Source of the DNA: Zwartia hollandica
GTDB lineage: Bacteria; Pseudomonadota; Gammaproteobacteria; Burkholderiales; Burkholderiaceae_B
Length of the DNA: 64,000 bases
Assembly (NCBI RefSeq): GCF_019923725.1
Contig: NZ_JAHXRI010000007.1
Coordinates: 248,001-312,000 of the forward strand
Direction of reading: 5' to 3'
Below, one piece after another: positions 1 through 7,491 of this stretch. Made by a program: the position numbers and the translations under genes. Under the pieces are notes generated by a model. That model had not been told where the DNA came from and searched no databases. It saw only the letters and a list, made by a program, of their open reading frames with translations. Every line of letters begins with the position of its first letter. The first letter of the stretch is position 1.

Positions 1-102
1 CTCCGCTAATGCTAAGTCCTCATCCCTGGAGTACTCCGCCTCAAACTGCTGCGCCGCAGCTTGCCCACGGACGTTACGGTCTGTTGGATCGGATTTTGTC
101 AT
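1..102 (-). CDS. Hypothetical protein, 5' part only (runs off window)
   Basis: An open frame of 34 codons starts with ATG at 102 and continues to the window edge. It is preceded by a good ribosome-binding site (AAAAGG, 8 nt upstream). The visible N-terminus is hydrophilic and acidic (MTKSDPTDRN, then a stretch rich in Ala, Gln, Glu and Asp) with no signal peptide. It lies 60 bp downstream of the stop of the Lys/Ala-rich membrane protein gene and on the same strand, so it is probably co-transcribed with that gene and with the ParA gene. I do not recognise the family, and too little is visible to name a function. Confidence 0.55.
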   Translation of the reverse strand, partial: MTKSDPTDRNVRGQAAAQQFEAEYSRDEDLALAE

Positions 103-162
103 GACAGTTACCTTTTCAAAATAATACCGGGGCAGTCTAAGTTGAGCTGCACCGTAGTCGAC

Positions 163-939
163 TCAGCGACCAAGTTTAAACGCCATTCGCTTCAAATGAC
201 TCAGTCCATTCCAGTCAAGCGAAACATACTTGTGCTGTCCATTCAATTGTCGAGCCAAGAAAATTGTGTTTTTGCGAATATTTAAGATGGACGCCGTCAC
301 GAACCCTAACCCACCACCCATAACAAGCCCAGCAACAGCAAGAGGGAAAAACCCAGATCTCGATCGGTCGACCGGCCCCTCAAGATGCATGAGCGAAACG
401 AACTCACCATTAGGCTCGTAGAAACCAAACTCGTCCGATTGTGGCCCTGGAACAATCTCTCGGACACTCAATACATCGCCATAGCGGACCTGCGCGACGG
501 GGCGATTGCGCAAAACCGGGACCGCAACAACCTCAGCCTGCCCTTCCTTGCTTCTGCCGTACTCTTGTGACGCACTCACCTCCGGTGCCGCGTTGGCAAC
601 GACAGCTTTACTCTTGTTTCTCGGGGTTTTTACACTCTTCTTTTTTTCTTCCAAAACACCGCTAGCTGCTACGGCCTTTTCAGGTGAGGCGGGCTTGACT
701 TGCTTGATCGATTTGATGTCAGCCTTACTTGTCTTTTTCGCGACAGCTTTTCCAGTCCCTTTCACTGATGGCTTAGCTTTGGTCTTTTCTGGGCGCGCAG
801 CAACGGACTTTGTCTTCGCCGTTCCCGTGCGCGCAGCCACTGGCGAATCAGACAACAATCCTGATCGGGGTGGGGCTGACTTCGTGTCTACCACCAGTGG
901 GTTGAGACGAATCGTTTTTTTTGCTCGGGTCGTAGCCAT
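163..939 (-). CDS. Lys/Ala-rich protein with one membrane segment, unknown function
   Basis: 258 residues when started at the ATG at 939, which has an AAGG site just upstream; a longer reading frame would run back into parA. Residues 1 to about 130 are very rich in Lys, Ala, Ser, Thr and Pro, resembling histone H1-like tails and surely disordered. A middle part (about 135-190) looks folded. Residues about 196-221 (GFFPLAVAGLVMGGGLGF onward) form one hydrophobic, Gly-rich membrane segment, followed by a short basic tail. There is no signal peptide, so the basic half should be cytoplasmic. The gene begins 11 bp after the parA stop. I infer a partner of the ParA ATPase, because ParA partners often carry basic disordered N-termini, but no family is recognised. 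Confidence 0.7.
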   Translation of the reverse strand: MATTRAKKTIRLNPLVVDTKSAPPRSGLLSDSPVAARTGTAKTKSVAARPEKTKAKPSVKGTGKAVAKKTSKADIKSIKQVKPASPEKAVAASGVLEEKKKSVKTPRNKSKAVVANAAPEVSASQEYGRSKEGQAEVVAVPVLRNRPVAQVRYGDVLSVREIVPGPQSDEFGFYEPNGEFVSLMHLEGPVDRSRSGFFPLAVAGLVMGGGLGFVTASILNIRKNTIFLARQLNGQHKYVSLDWNGLSHLKRMAFKLGR

Positions 940-950
940 ATCTACCTTAT

Positions 951-1703
951 CTATCGTTGAGCAACTTCTGTTGCGAGCGCACGATAGTCGGCCGAGGCCG
1001 CGCACGAAGCGTCGTATTCAAGCACTGGCATTCCATAAGAAGGCGCTTCGGCCAGGCGAACATTCTCTCGAATCAGCGTCTGCAATACCTGGGCACCGAA
1101 ACGCTCTGTTAAAAGCTCAAGTACATCCTTCGAATGTCTCGTTCGCGCATCAACACGGGACGCTACAAAACCAAGTATTTCCAGGTCGGGATTCAGCACT
1201 TCTTTAATCTCGTCAACTAAAGACATCAGTTGGGCCACACCCGAGAGCGTAAGCACATGCGTCGTGACGGGGATCAACAGTTCTTTGGCAGCGACCAAAG
1301 CATTTAGCGTCACCACACCAAGAGTGGGTGGCGTATCAATCAAGATGTAATCCCACTTTGACGCATCAAGCTTGGCCAGTCGACGCTTCAATATTGAATC
1401 AATAGCAAGCTTGCCAGCAAGCGCCTTTTCTACATTTGCCAGATCTTGACTAGCGATAATCACGCCAATGTTTGGCGTGGCCGAGGCACTAATCAGCTTT
1501 TCAACAGCGCCGGCCTCCGTCAACAGCTTGAACGCACCATCCGCATGCTCGCCTGCGGCCAACCACTGACTGGCATTCGCCTGAGGATCTAGGTCGATCA
1601 CTAGCACCCGCTGCCCAGTTTCCGCCAGCGCTGCAGCCAAATTAACTACCGTGGTTGTCTTGGCACAGCCACCTTTCTGATTTGCAACCGCGATTGTTCG
1701 CAT
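951..1703 (-). CDS. Orphan ParA-family ATPase
   Basis: 250 residues. The deviant Walker A motif KGGCAKTT (residues 10-17) with its signature Lys10, the Walker A' DLDPQ (37-41) and the Walker B IDTPP (122-126) identify a ParA/Soj-type ATPase, which dimerises on ATP and usually binds DNA non-specifically to position cargo. It has no N-terminal helix-turn-helix extension, so it is the short chromosomal type. No parB, gidA/mnmG or atp genes are nearby, so this is not the chromosomal parAB locus. The next gene downstream, 11 bp away, encodes a Lys/Ala-rich membrane protein, and an mbtH-like gene lies 26 bp upstream. The family call is firm; the cargo is unknown. Confidence 0.9.
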   Translation of the reverse strand: MRTIAVANQKGGCAKTTTVVNLAAALAETGQRVLVIDLDPQANASQWLAAGEHADGAFKLLTEAGAVEKLISASATPNIGVIIASQDLANVEKALAGKLAIDSILKRRLAKLDASKWDYILIDTPPTLGVVTLNALVAAKELLIPVTTHVLTLSGVAQLMSLVDEIKEVLNPDLEILGFVASRVDARTRHSKDVLELLTERFGAQVLQTLIRENVRLAEAPSYGMPVLEYDASCAASADYRALATEVAQR

Positions 1704-1729
1704 TGGACAACACCTAAGAAAAACAACTG

Positions 1730-1969
1730 CTATTTGGCTACTGCATCCATCGCTTTGCGTAGACTAGCAGGACGCATGTCGGTCCAATGCTGGTCGATAT
1801 ATTGTGTCACTTCATCTTTGGAACCAGCAAAACCTTTTTCATGCCATCCTGCTGGCACAGCTTTTTGCTCAGGCCAGATTGAGTATTGTTCCTCGTCGTT
1901 GATGATCACTTTGAAGCGATCACCATCAATCGTGTAGGCGTCTAGACGGACCGTTGCTTTTTCTACCAT
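1730..1969 (-). CDS. MbtH-like protein (orphan)
   Basis: 79 residues. The protein carries the MbtH core: NDEEQYSIWPEQ, then PAGWHEKGFAG, and HWTDMRPASLR near the C-terminus. These include the Ser, Trp and Pro residues that contact adenylation domains. MbtH proteins are small chaperone-like activators of non-ribosomal peptide synthetase adenylation domains. No synthetase, siderophore or thioesterase gene is present in this window. The N-terminus (MVEKATVRLDAYTIDGDRFK) differs from the usual short acidic lead. The start at 1969 is the only reasonable one, but its ribosome-binding site is weak. The gene ends 26 bp before parA on the same strand and may share its transcript. Confidence 0.88.
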   Translation of the reverse strand: MVEKATVRLDAYTIDGDRFKVIINDEEQYSIWPEQKAVPAGWHEKGFAGSKDEVTQYIDQHWTDMRPASLRKAMDAVAK

Positions 1970-2079
1970 GATTGATCACTTTTACTTAAGGGCTAAAGTT
2001 GATTGAAACGATGTTTTGAGCTTCGCCCAAAACATTAAGGCGCCAACTAAATTTTAATTAGCACGCGCATCTACAATCT

Positions 2080-2100
2080 ACACCGAGTCAGCCTCGGTGT
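2080..2100 (-). terminator. Hairpin in the bamC-mbtH gap
   Basis: A perfect 8-bp inverted repeat (ACACCGAG / CTCGGTGT) with a 5-nt loop lies downstream of bamC and upstream of mbtH, both on the minus strand. No T-run follows on either side, so it would be a weak intrinsic terminator or an RNA-stabilising hairpin. It stands about 25 bp from a second, longer hairpin. Confidence 0.4.
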
Positions 2101-2125
2101 GCTCGCAAAACCTCATGCTTGCGTG

Positions 2126-2149
2126 CAGGTAGGAAACAATTCCTACCTG
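2126..2149 (-). terminator. Perfect 10-bp hairpin after bamC
   Basis: CAGGTAGGAA and TTCCTACCTG form a perfect 10-bp stem with a 4-nt loop (ACAA), starting 15 bp past the bamC stop codon. The flanks contain no long T tract. It probably ends or protects the 3' end of the dapA-bamC transcript. Confidence 0.5.
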
Positions 2150-2164
2150 TGCACGAAACAACCA

Positions 2165-3304
2165 TCAAATCTTGTCGGCTAGCACTGCAAGCAACCGCTT
2201 CGCTGTATCGCTTTCGTCACGCATCCCTTTGTCGTTGAGCACCGTAACTTCAGTCTCATTGCCTCGGGCACCGAGATGAATTCGGTAGGTTGGAGCTTTG
2301 CCAGGATCTTTTGCCCCAAACAGTCGGCTCAAGAAATTAGGATCTTCGCGTTTGAACCCAGTGTCACTGTCGACATAACGGACATAGTAATCCCCTGCCG
2401 AACGATCGCGATCATCCACCGCAAAGCCGCCAGAATCTAACGCAACACCAACCCGACGCCAAGCACGATCAAAGCTTTCGCTAATAATCAGCACCGCCTT
2501 ATCGGCGGCGGGCGCTACAACTTTAGGGCTCTGAGGGTTTGCGACGGACTGCGCCATCTTCTTGCGCGCACCATCTACATCTTCACCCATAAACACCATC
2601 AAACGTGCGAGCATCGCAGCGTTTAAACCTGGGTCTTCCTTGCCACGCACCCAGCGGATGTCTGTGCCGTCTTGTGCAGTGGAGATCTCATCCATGTGCT
2701 GATGCGAAATGTAAACCTCGGTGCGATTCCCTGCTCGCTCGATACGCGTGCGGAACTTGTCACGCGTGCCACTATCCCACAACCCCTGAAGCACTGAACC
2801 GAGCAACTGCCGAATCCAACTCTCGGGAATTTTGGCGCGGTTTTCCGCCCAATTCGTGACAAGCAAGCCAGCCTTCGGATCCGTCACGTCCAGCGTAAAT
2901 CCGTTTTCACTCCAAAAATCAGCAGCTAAAGAGAAAACCTTGTCGGCCGACATATCGACGGACAACCAACGCAGATCACCATCGCGCAAAACGCGCATGT
3001 CATTGCGTGTGGGTAACACCGCCGCTTGGGTCGCGCTCGCCCCTTTGACGGCGGCCTGCTGGCCAGCTTGCTGAAGCTGACTGAACGTCGTGCTACCGCT
3101 CGATGGAGCACGGTAACGCGGATCACTTGCCGCTTGTGTCATATCAGGCGGAATGCTTAATGGGTCGGTCATCACGACACTCTTGTAGTCGACTGAGTTG
3201 TCGCCATCCAAAACTGAACGCATTTGCGCGCACCCACTGATTACCAACAACCCCAACAGAGCCGTTACCTTGAGAGCTTTCACATTGAAACCTTGGGTTT
3301 TCAT
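2165..3304 (-). CDS. bamC: Outer-membrane assembly lipoprotein BamC (NlpB)
   Basis: 379 residues from the ATG at 3304. A lipoprotein signal peptide ends in the lipobox LLVISGC (lipidated Cys25). The mature part begins with a flexible stretch (SVLDGDNSVDYKSV) and then holds two BamC-type globular domains (about 100-200 and 260-375). BamC is an outer-membrane lipoprotein of the BAM complex that inserts beta-barrel proteins. The start codon lies 1 bp after the dapA stop, the classic dapA-nlpB operon order. A longer upstream reading frame overlaps dapA and was rejected because it would bury the signal peptide. Confidence 0.92.
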   Translation of the reverse strand: MKTQGFNVKALKVTALLGLLVISGCAQMRSVLDGDNSVDYKSVVMTDPLSIPPDMTQAASDPRYRAPSSGSTTFSQLQQAGQQAAVKGASATQAAVLPTRNDMRVLRDGDLRWLSVDMSADKVFSLAADFWSENGFTLDVTDPKAGLLVTNWAENRAKIPESWIRQLLGSVLQGLWDSGTRDKFRTRIERAGNRTEVYISHQHMDEISTAQDGTDIRWVRGKEDPGLNAAMLARLMVFMGEDVDGARKKMAQSVANPQSPKVVAPAADKAVLIISESFDRAWRRVGVALDSGGFAVDDRDRSAGDYYVRYVDSDTGFKREDPNFLSRLFGAKDPGKAPTYRIHLGARGNETEVTVLNDKGMRDESDTAKRLLAVLADKI

Positions 3305-3305
3305 C

Positions 3306-4211
3306 TTAGAGCAGTCCCGCCTGAACCATCGCGGCTCGTAGTGGTGCATGAAACTGCGCACCTAATTCAACTAAGGGCAGGCGAATTCCTTTCGGGATTC
3401 GGCCCATCTGATTAAGAGCCCACTTAACCGGCACTGGATTGCCCTCAACAAACAGCAGTTTGTTCAGTGGTCCAAGTAAACCGTTGAGCGCGCGCACCTT
3501 GGCAATATCGCCCTGCAACGCAGCGGCACACATGTCATGCATTGCCTTCGGTGCAATATTCGCTGTCACCGAAATATTGCCGCGACCTCCAAGCAAAATC
3601 AACGCAGCAGCGGTTGCATCATCACCGCTCAACACCACAAAACTAGAAGGTAAGTCACGAATCAGCAAGGCGCCACGACCGATATCCCCCGTTGCATCTT
3701 TGATCCCGATAATTCCAGGAATCTGCGCCAAACGCACTACGGTGTCATGCCCAAGATCCGCAACAGTACGACCGGGAACGTTATACAAAATGGTTGGCAA
3801 ATCAACCGCTTCTTGAACAGCCTTGAAGTGCTGATACATTCCTTCCTGTGAAGGTTTGTTGTAGTACGGCACAACCGACAATCCGGCATGGGCACCCACC
3901 TTACGAGCATGCTCAGCCAAGTGAATGGCTTCGGCCGTTGAGTTCGCTCCTACGCCCGCAATCACGGGAATACGATTCCCAGAATGCGAAACGGCCAAGC
4001 GAATCAATTCGGCGTGTTCATCTACGTTAACGGTTGGAGACTCACCGGAGGTCCCCACAATCACCAAAGCGTCTGTCCCTTCTTTAGCGTGCCAGTCAAT
4101 CAACGATTTGAAACTGTCGTAATCGATGCTGCCATCAGGATGCATGGGGGTTACTAGAGCAACCATACTCCCCTGAAACTGGGGTCCATTTGTAGAAGAA
4201 GTCGTAGCCAT
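3306..4211 (-). CDS. dapA: 4-hydroxy-tetrahydrodipicolinate synthase
   Basis: 301 residues, a normal length for the family. It condenses pyruvate with aspartate semialdehyde in lysine and diaminopimelate synthesis. The fold is a TIM barrel with the pyruvate-binding motif GTSGES (53-58), the catalytic Tyr143 in LYNVPGRT and the Schiff-base Lys171 in GIKDATGD. It is followed at once by bamC, so peptidoglycan precursor supply and outer-membrane assembly share a transcript, as in many proteobacteria. Confidence 0.96.
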   Translation of the reverse strand: MATTSSTNGPQFQGSMVALVTPMHPDGSIDYDSFKSLIDWHAKEGTDALVIVGTSGESPTVNVDEHAELIRLAVSHSGNRIPVIAGVGANSTAEAIHLAEHARKVGAHAGLSVVPYYNKPSQEGMYQHFKAVQEAVDLPTILYNVPGRTVADLGHDTVVRLAQIPGIIGIKDATGDIGRGALLIRDLPSSFVVLSGDDATAAALILLGGRGNISVTANIAPKAMHDMCAAALQGDIAKVRALNGLLGPLNKLLFVEGNPVPVKWALNQMGRIPKGIRLPLVELGAQFHAPLRAAMVQAGLL

Positions 4212-4307
4212 AGATATTATTGGGTCCAGAGCACATTAGGGGCGCGCAAGCGCCATTAAAAATCTTAACTAAGTTTAACGGATAAGCGGCAAAACAAGAG
4301 CGAAAAC

Positions 4308-4955
4308 CTATAGAAATAACCGCAGGATCCACTCCCCACCAGCTACCAGAGGAGAAATCAAAGTCGTCAACATCCCTGTTGCGAGTAGCGCAATCACAAC
4401 CCACATTCCGTAGGGCTCCATACGGCCGTACTGCCAAGCCAGGCGATTAGGAAGCAGGCTGAACAAAATGCGCCCACCGTCAAGGGGCAAAATAGGCAAT
4501 AAATTCAAGGCCATGAGCACTAAGTTAATGTGAATGCCTGCCTGGCACATCTCAAACCAAAAACCAGCACGCTCACCGCTGTCAAAAAGGATTCGCAGAC
4601 CAATCGCCCAGGCAATCGCCATCAACATATTCGCGGCTGGACCAGCCAGCGCCACCCAAAGCATGTCCTGCTTAGGCCGGCGCAACTGCCCGAAATCTAC
4701 CGGTACTGGTTTAGCCCACCCAAACAACAGCGCTGGCCCACCGAGGAGCTTGGAGAGCAACAAAATCCCAACTGGAACCGCGATCGTGCCGATCGGATCA
4801 ATGTGTTTTAAGGGGTTTAAGGTCACGCGGCCTTCAAGGGTCGCCGTCGCATCCCCGAACAAGCGGGCGACATATCCGTGCGCGGCCTCATGAAAGGTAA
4901 TCGCGAAGAGGACCGGCAGGGCATAGACCGTCAAGGTCTGAATGATTTCGCTCAT
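4308..4955 (-). CDS. Small site-2-type (M50) membrane metalloprotease
   Basis: 215 residues from the ATG at 4955. The zinc motif FHEAAHGY (HExxH) lies in the first membrane helix, NPLKHIDPIG follows, and the second catalytic motif LPLDGGRI lies in a later helix. About five hydrophobic segments are present and no PDZ domain, so this is the short M50 type rather than RseP. Substrates of this subgroup are not established. It lies 25 bp downstream of the YrdC/YciO gene on the same strand, an arrangement common in Burkholderiales upstream of dapA. A 96-bp gap separates it from dapA; I see nothing definite in that gap. Confidence 0.85.
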   Translation of the reverse strand: MSEIIQTLTVYALPVLFAITFHEAAHGYVARLFGDATATLEGRVTLNPLKHIDPIGTIAVPVGILLLSKLLGGPALLFGWAKPVPVDFGQLRRPKQDMLWVALAGPAANMLMAIAWAIGLRILFDSGERAGFWFEMCQAGIHINLVLMALNLLPILPLDGGRILFSLLPNRLAWQYGRMEPYGMWVVIALLATGMLTTLISPLVAGGEWILRLFL

Positions 4956-4980
4956 GAGGCGATTGTAGTGGCTAAACGCC

Positions 4981-5613
4981 TCAGTCGTGCGACAGACCAA
5001 GTGTTTCAGGATCCCCAAGACCACGACGCACAATTTGTGGCGTCGCTCCGGTTAAATCAATCACCGTTGTGGGCTCGAGTGCGCAGGCGCCCGCATCGAT
5101 GACCGCAGCTAATCGATGCTCGTAGCGCTCCCGAATTTCAACTGGGTCATTCAGGGGATATTCTTCGCCCTCGGGGATAAGCGTGGTCGACAACAACGGG
5201 CCCTCGGCTAGCTCAAGCAAAGCCAGCGTCACGGGATGATTAGGAACGCGTACGCCGATGGTTTTGCGCGAAGGATGGGAAACTCGCCGAGGCACTTCGC
5301 GTGAAGCTTCAAGAATAAATGTCCAGGGACCTGGTGTCGCAAGCTTCAACAAACGAAACTGTGCGTTGTCGACACGAGCAAACTGACTAATCGCAGCCAT
5401 ATCGCGGCAAAGCACCGTTAGGTGATGGCGATCATCGAGCCCGCGCAGCTTACGCAGCGCCTCTGCGGCATGTCGATCATCCAATCTGGCAACCAAAGCG
5501 TAACTTGAGTCAGTCGGGACAGCGAGAATTGCGCCCGCTTGCAAAAACTGAGCTGCCTGTTTCATCAGGCGAGGCTGGGGGTTGCTGGGATGAACGACGA
5601 ATAACTGCGACAT
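4981..5613 (-). CDS. YrdC/YciO-family protein (Sua5-like)
   Basis: 210 residues forming a single YrdC domain: AVPTDSSYAL, KLRGLDDRHHLTVLC, PGPWTFILEAS and GVRVPNHP follow the L-threonylcarbamoyl-AMP synthase fold. That fold makes the t6A precursor in TsaC and Sua5. Sequence style and neighbourhood (an M50 protease gene downstream) fit the YciO branch, whose role in t6A synthesis is uncertain. A tsaE gene is present elsewhere in the window at 55942, but no tsaB or tsaD. The ATG at 5613 is followed directly by the conserved core. Confidence 0.85.
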   Translation of the reverse strand: MSQLFVVHPSNPQPRLMKQAAQFLQAGAILAVPTDSSYALVARLDDRHAAEALRKLRGLDDRHHLTVLCRDMAAISQFARVDNAQFRLLKLATPGPWTFILEASREVPRRVSHPSRKTIGVRVPNHPVTLALLELAEGPLLSTTLIPEGEEYPLNDPVEIRERYEHRLAAVIDAGACALEPTTVIDLTGATPQIVRRGLGDPETLGLSHD

Positions 5614-5666
5614 GAAGCGTATGTCCGATGCAAGGAAACGCAGGGCGGTTAGAATACGGGCTCAAC

Positions 5667-5743
5667 GTCCCCGTAGCTCAATTGGATAGAGCACTCGCCT
5701 TCTAAGCGAGTGGTTGTGAGTTCGATTCTCGCCGGGGGCGCCA
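5667..5743 (+). tRNA. tRNA-Arg (anticodon TCT)
   Basis: A full cloverleaf of 77 nt with encoded CCA. The acceptor stem GTCCCCG pairs with CGGGGGC; the anticodon stem CTCGC/GCGAG encloses loop CTTCTAA with anticodon TCT; the T arm is GTGAG-TTCGATT-CTCGC. It lies alone on the plus strand between minus-strand genes, and a TAGAAT hexamer 12 bp upstream (5650-5655) is a fitting -10 element. Confidence 0.96.
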
Positions 5744-5755
5744 CAATACCTCGGC

Positions 5756-6559
5756 TTATTGAACGACCTTGGCCTTATCGCGGAGTGTTTTCACATAGTC
5801 GAAGCGTTGCTTTTGCAGCAACATTTGCCGAATATCATTTTTCGCAAGATCGTAACTAGGCGCAACAAACGCGCGCTTGTCCTCGAGCTTAATGATGTTC
5901 CAGCCGGCCGGTGTCTGAATCGGCGCCACCGACAAACTACCTTTGGTTAGGTTCACCATTACGTTCGAAATCGCCGGCAGTATTTGAGCGGCGACTACCC
6001 ATCCCACCTCACCAGCGTTCTTCTTACTGGGATCAATCGACAACTCGCTGGCTAACTTAGTGAACGCTTCGCCTTTCTTTAACCGGGCCAAAATGGCTTT
6101 GGCTTCCGGCTCCGTCGCAGTCACAATCAAGCTCACACGATACTGCTGCTCATCCTTCATTGCCACAATCTGCCGATCAAATTCGGCCTTTAGAGCATCT
6201 TCCGTTATAGGATTGCGTCGGGCGTAATCGTTCAAGAGAATTTCGACCATAAAGGTCTGCCGAACTTGTGCCCACTGCGTTTGGGCATCGGCGGTCTTGT
6301 CTAGACCCAACCGCGCGGACTCTTGCGCCAGTACCTCGCGATTCACAAGCTCATCTCGAATCGCCTGACGCAATTCGGGCGTGTCACGTTGCCCTTGCGC
6401 AATGTTCACACGCACATTCTGGTCAAGCAGCGCCTGCGGGATCGCCACGCCATTCACCGTAGCGACTGCACTCGCCGGTTTAGTCTGCGCAGAGGCCAAG
6501 GGGCTTGCCAGACCGACAATCAACAGGCTCACCAAAAAATTAGATAAACGTCGGTTCAT
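5756..6559 (-). CDS. Periplasmic parvulin-type peptidyl-prolyl isomerase
   Basis: 267 residues. A signal peptide (MNRRLSNFLVSLLIVGLASPLASA, cleaved near residue 24) precedes a SurA_N-like helical part (residues about 30-130) and one PpiC rotamase domain (about 138-235, QYRVSLIVTAT to WNIIKLEDKR). It should catalyse proline isomerisation and act as a chaperone for exported proteins. Only one rotamase repeat is present, so it is not full SurA. The gene is single, with a 170-bp divergent intergenic region to the solute-binding protein gene. Confidence 0.9.
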   Translation of the reverse strand: MNRRLSNFLVSLLIVGLASPLASAQTKPASAVATVNGVAIPQALLDQNVRVNIAQGQRDTPELRQAIRDELVNREVLAQESARLGLDKTADAQTQWAQVRQTFMVEILLNDYARRNPITEDALKAEFDRQIVAMKDEQQYRVSLIVTATEPEAKAILARLKKGEAFTKLASELSIDPSKKNAGEVGWVVAAQILPAISNVMVNLTKGSLSVAPIQTPAGWNIIKLEDKRAFVAPSYDLAKNDIRQMLLQKQRFDYVKTLRDKAKVVQ

Positions 6560-6729
6560 ATGTGAAAGAGTCCCAGTGCGTGCGCGAGCGCAGAAGATTA
6601 AAATTTGTTTAGCGAATAAGTTGATTATAGGGCTAGGGGCGCGTTTCGCAGGGGTTTTATATCTGTTAACTTCATGCGATTCGCTCTAGAAAGCACGTGC
6701 CAGCAAAAATAAAAAGGATGGAAAACGTT

Positions 6730-7488
6730 ATGAATGCCGACTTGCTCAAAGCCTTTGCACCGACAGGCGTATTGCGTGCCTCACTGAACGTAGGCAACCC
6801 CGTGCTGGCCAATCTGGATAAAGAGGGCAAACCGTTCGGTATTTCCATTGACCTCGCCCATGCGCTCGCAGAAAAACTGGGGGTCCGTTGCGAGCTCATC
6901 GTGAACGAAACTGCAGGTAAATCCGTTGCAACCGTTGAAGCTGGACGCGCGGATGTCGGTTTTTTTGCGATCGACCCGGAGCGCGGCAAAGATATCGCCT
7001 TCACCGCAGCGTATGTCCTGATCGAGGGGTATTACATGGTGCGCAGTGACTCTCTCGTCACAAAGAACACAGACGTAGATGTCGTCGGAAAACAAGTGGT
7101 TGTGGGAAAAGGTAGCGCCTACGATTTATTCTTGTCTCGTCACCTTAAGCACGCGACGATTATCCGGGCACCCTCTTCCCAAGCGGTCATCCCTGATTTC
7201 CTTTCCCAACACATCGAAATTGCTGCTGGGGTCAAGCAACAGCTTGAGGCTGACACAAAAGGGATGACAGGTCTTCGCATGCTTGCCGAACGCTTTATGG
7301 TGATCAACCAGGCAATGGGCGTTCCGAAATCCAAAGGGCTGGGCGCTGCAGTTTATCTGCGTCACTTTGTAGAGGAGATGAAAGCGAAAGGCTTCGTCAA
7401 AGATTCTATGACCCGCCACGGCATTCAGGGAGCAGGCGTGGGCTATGCGGCAGATCCAGATAAAGATCCGCTGGACACTACCAACTAA
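6730..7488 (+). CDS. Solute-binding-like protein (SBP_bac_3) lacking a signal peptide
   Basis: 252 residues from the ATG at 6730, chosen because AAGGAT lies 11 nt upstream; ATGs at 6697 and 6718 lack a site. The fold is the type II periplasmic binding domain of amino-acid ABC transporters: GVLRASLNVGNP at the start, DLAHALAEKLG, ADVGFFAIDPERGKDIAFTA, and GKQVVVGKGSAYDLFL in the second lobe. No signal peptide precedes the domain, and no permease or ATPase gene is adjacent. It may therefore be a cytoplasmic ligand-binding protein or an orphan of a transporter elsewhere. Ends 3 bp before the convergent cls stop. Confidence 0.8.
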   Translation: MNADLLKAFAPTGVLRASLNVGNPVLANLDKEGKPFGISIDLAHALAEKLGVRCELIVNETAGKSVATVEAGRADVGFFAIDPERGKDIAFTAAYVLIEGYYMVRSDSLVTKNTDVDVVGKQVVVGKGSAYDLFLSRHLKHATIIRAPSSQAVIPDFLSQHIEIAAGVKQQLEADTKGMTGLRMLAERFMVINQAMGVPKSKGLGAAVYLRHFVEEMKAKGFVKDSMTRHGIQGAGVGYAADPDKDPLDTTN

Positions 7489-7491
7489 ACC

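Noticed and set aside
506-1207. 233-codon plus-strand open frame over the Lys-rich gene and the parA end
   Set aside because: It is antisense to two supported genes; the low-complexity Lys/Ala codons leave the opposite strand open. No ribosome-binding site or family.
951-1703. Chromosomal parAB partition locus
   Set aside because: No parB, parS-like 16-mer or mnmG-rsmG genes nearby; the gene stands with an MbtH-like and a membrane protein gene.
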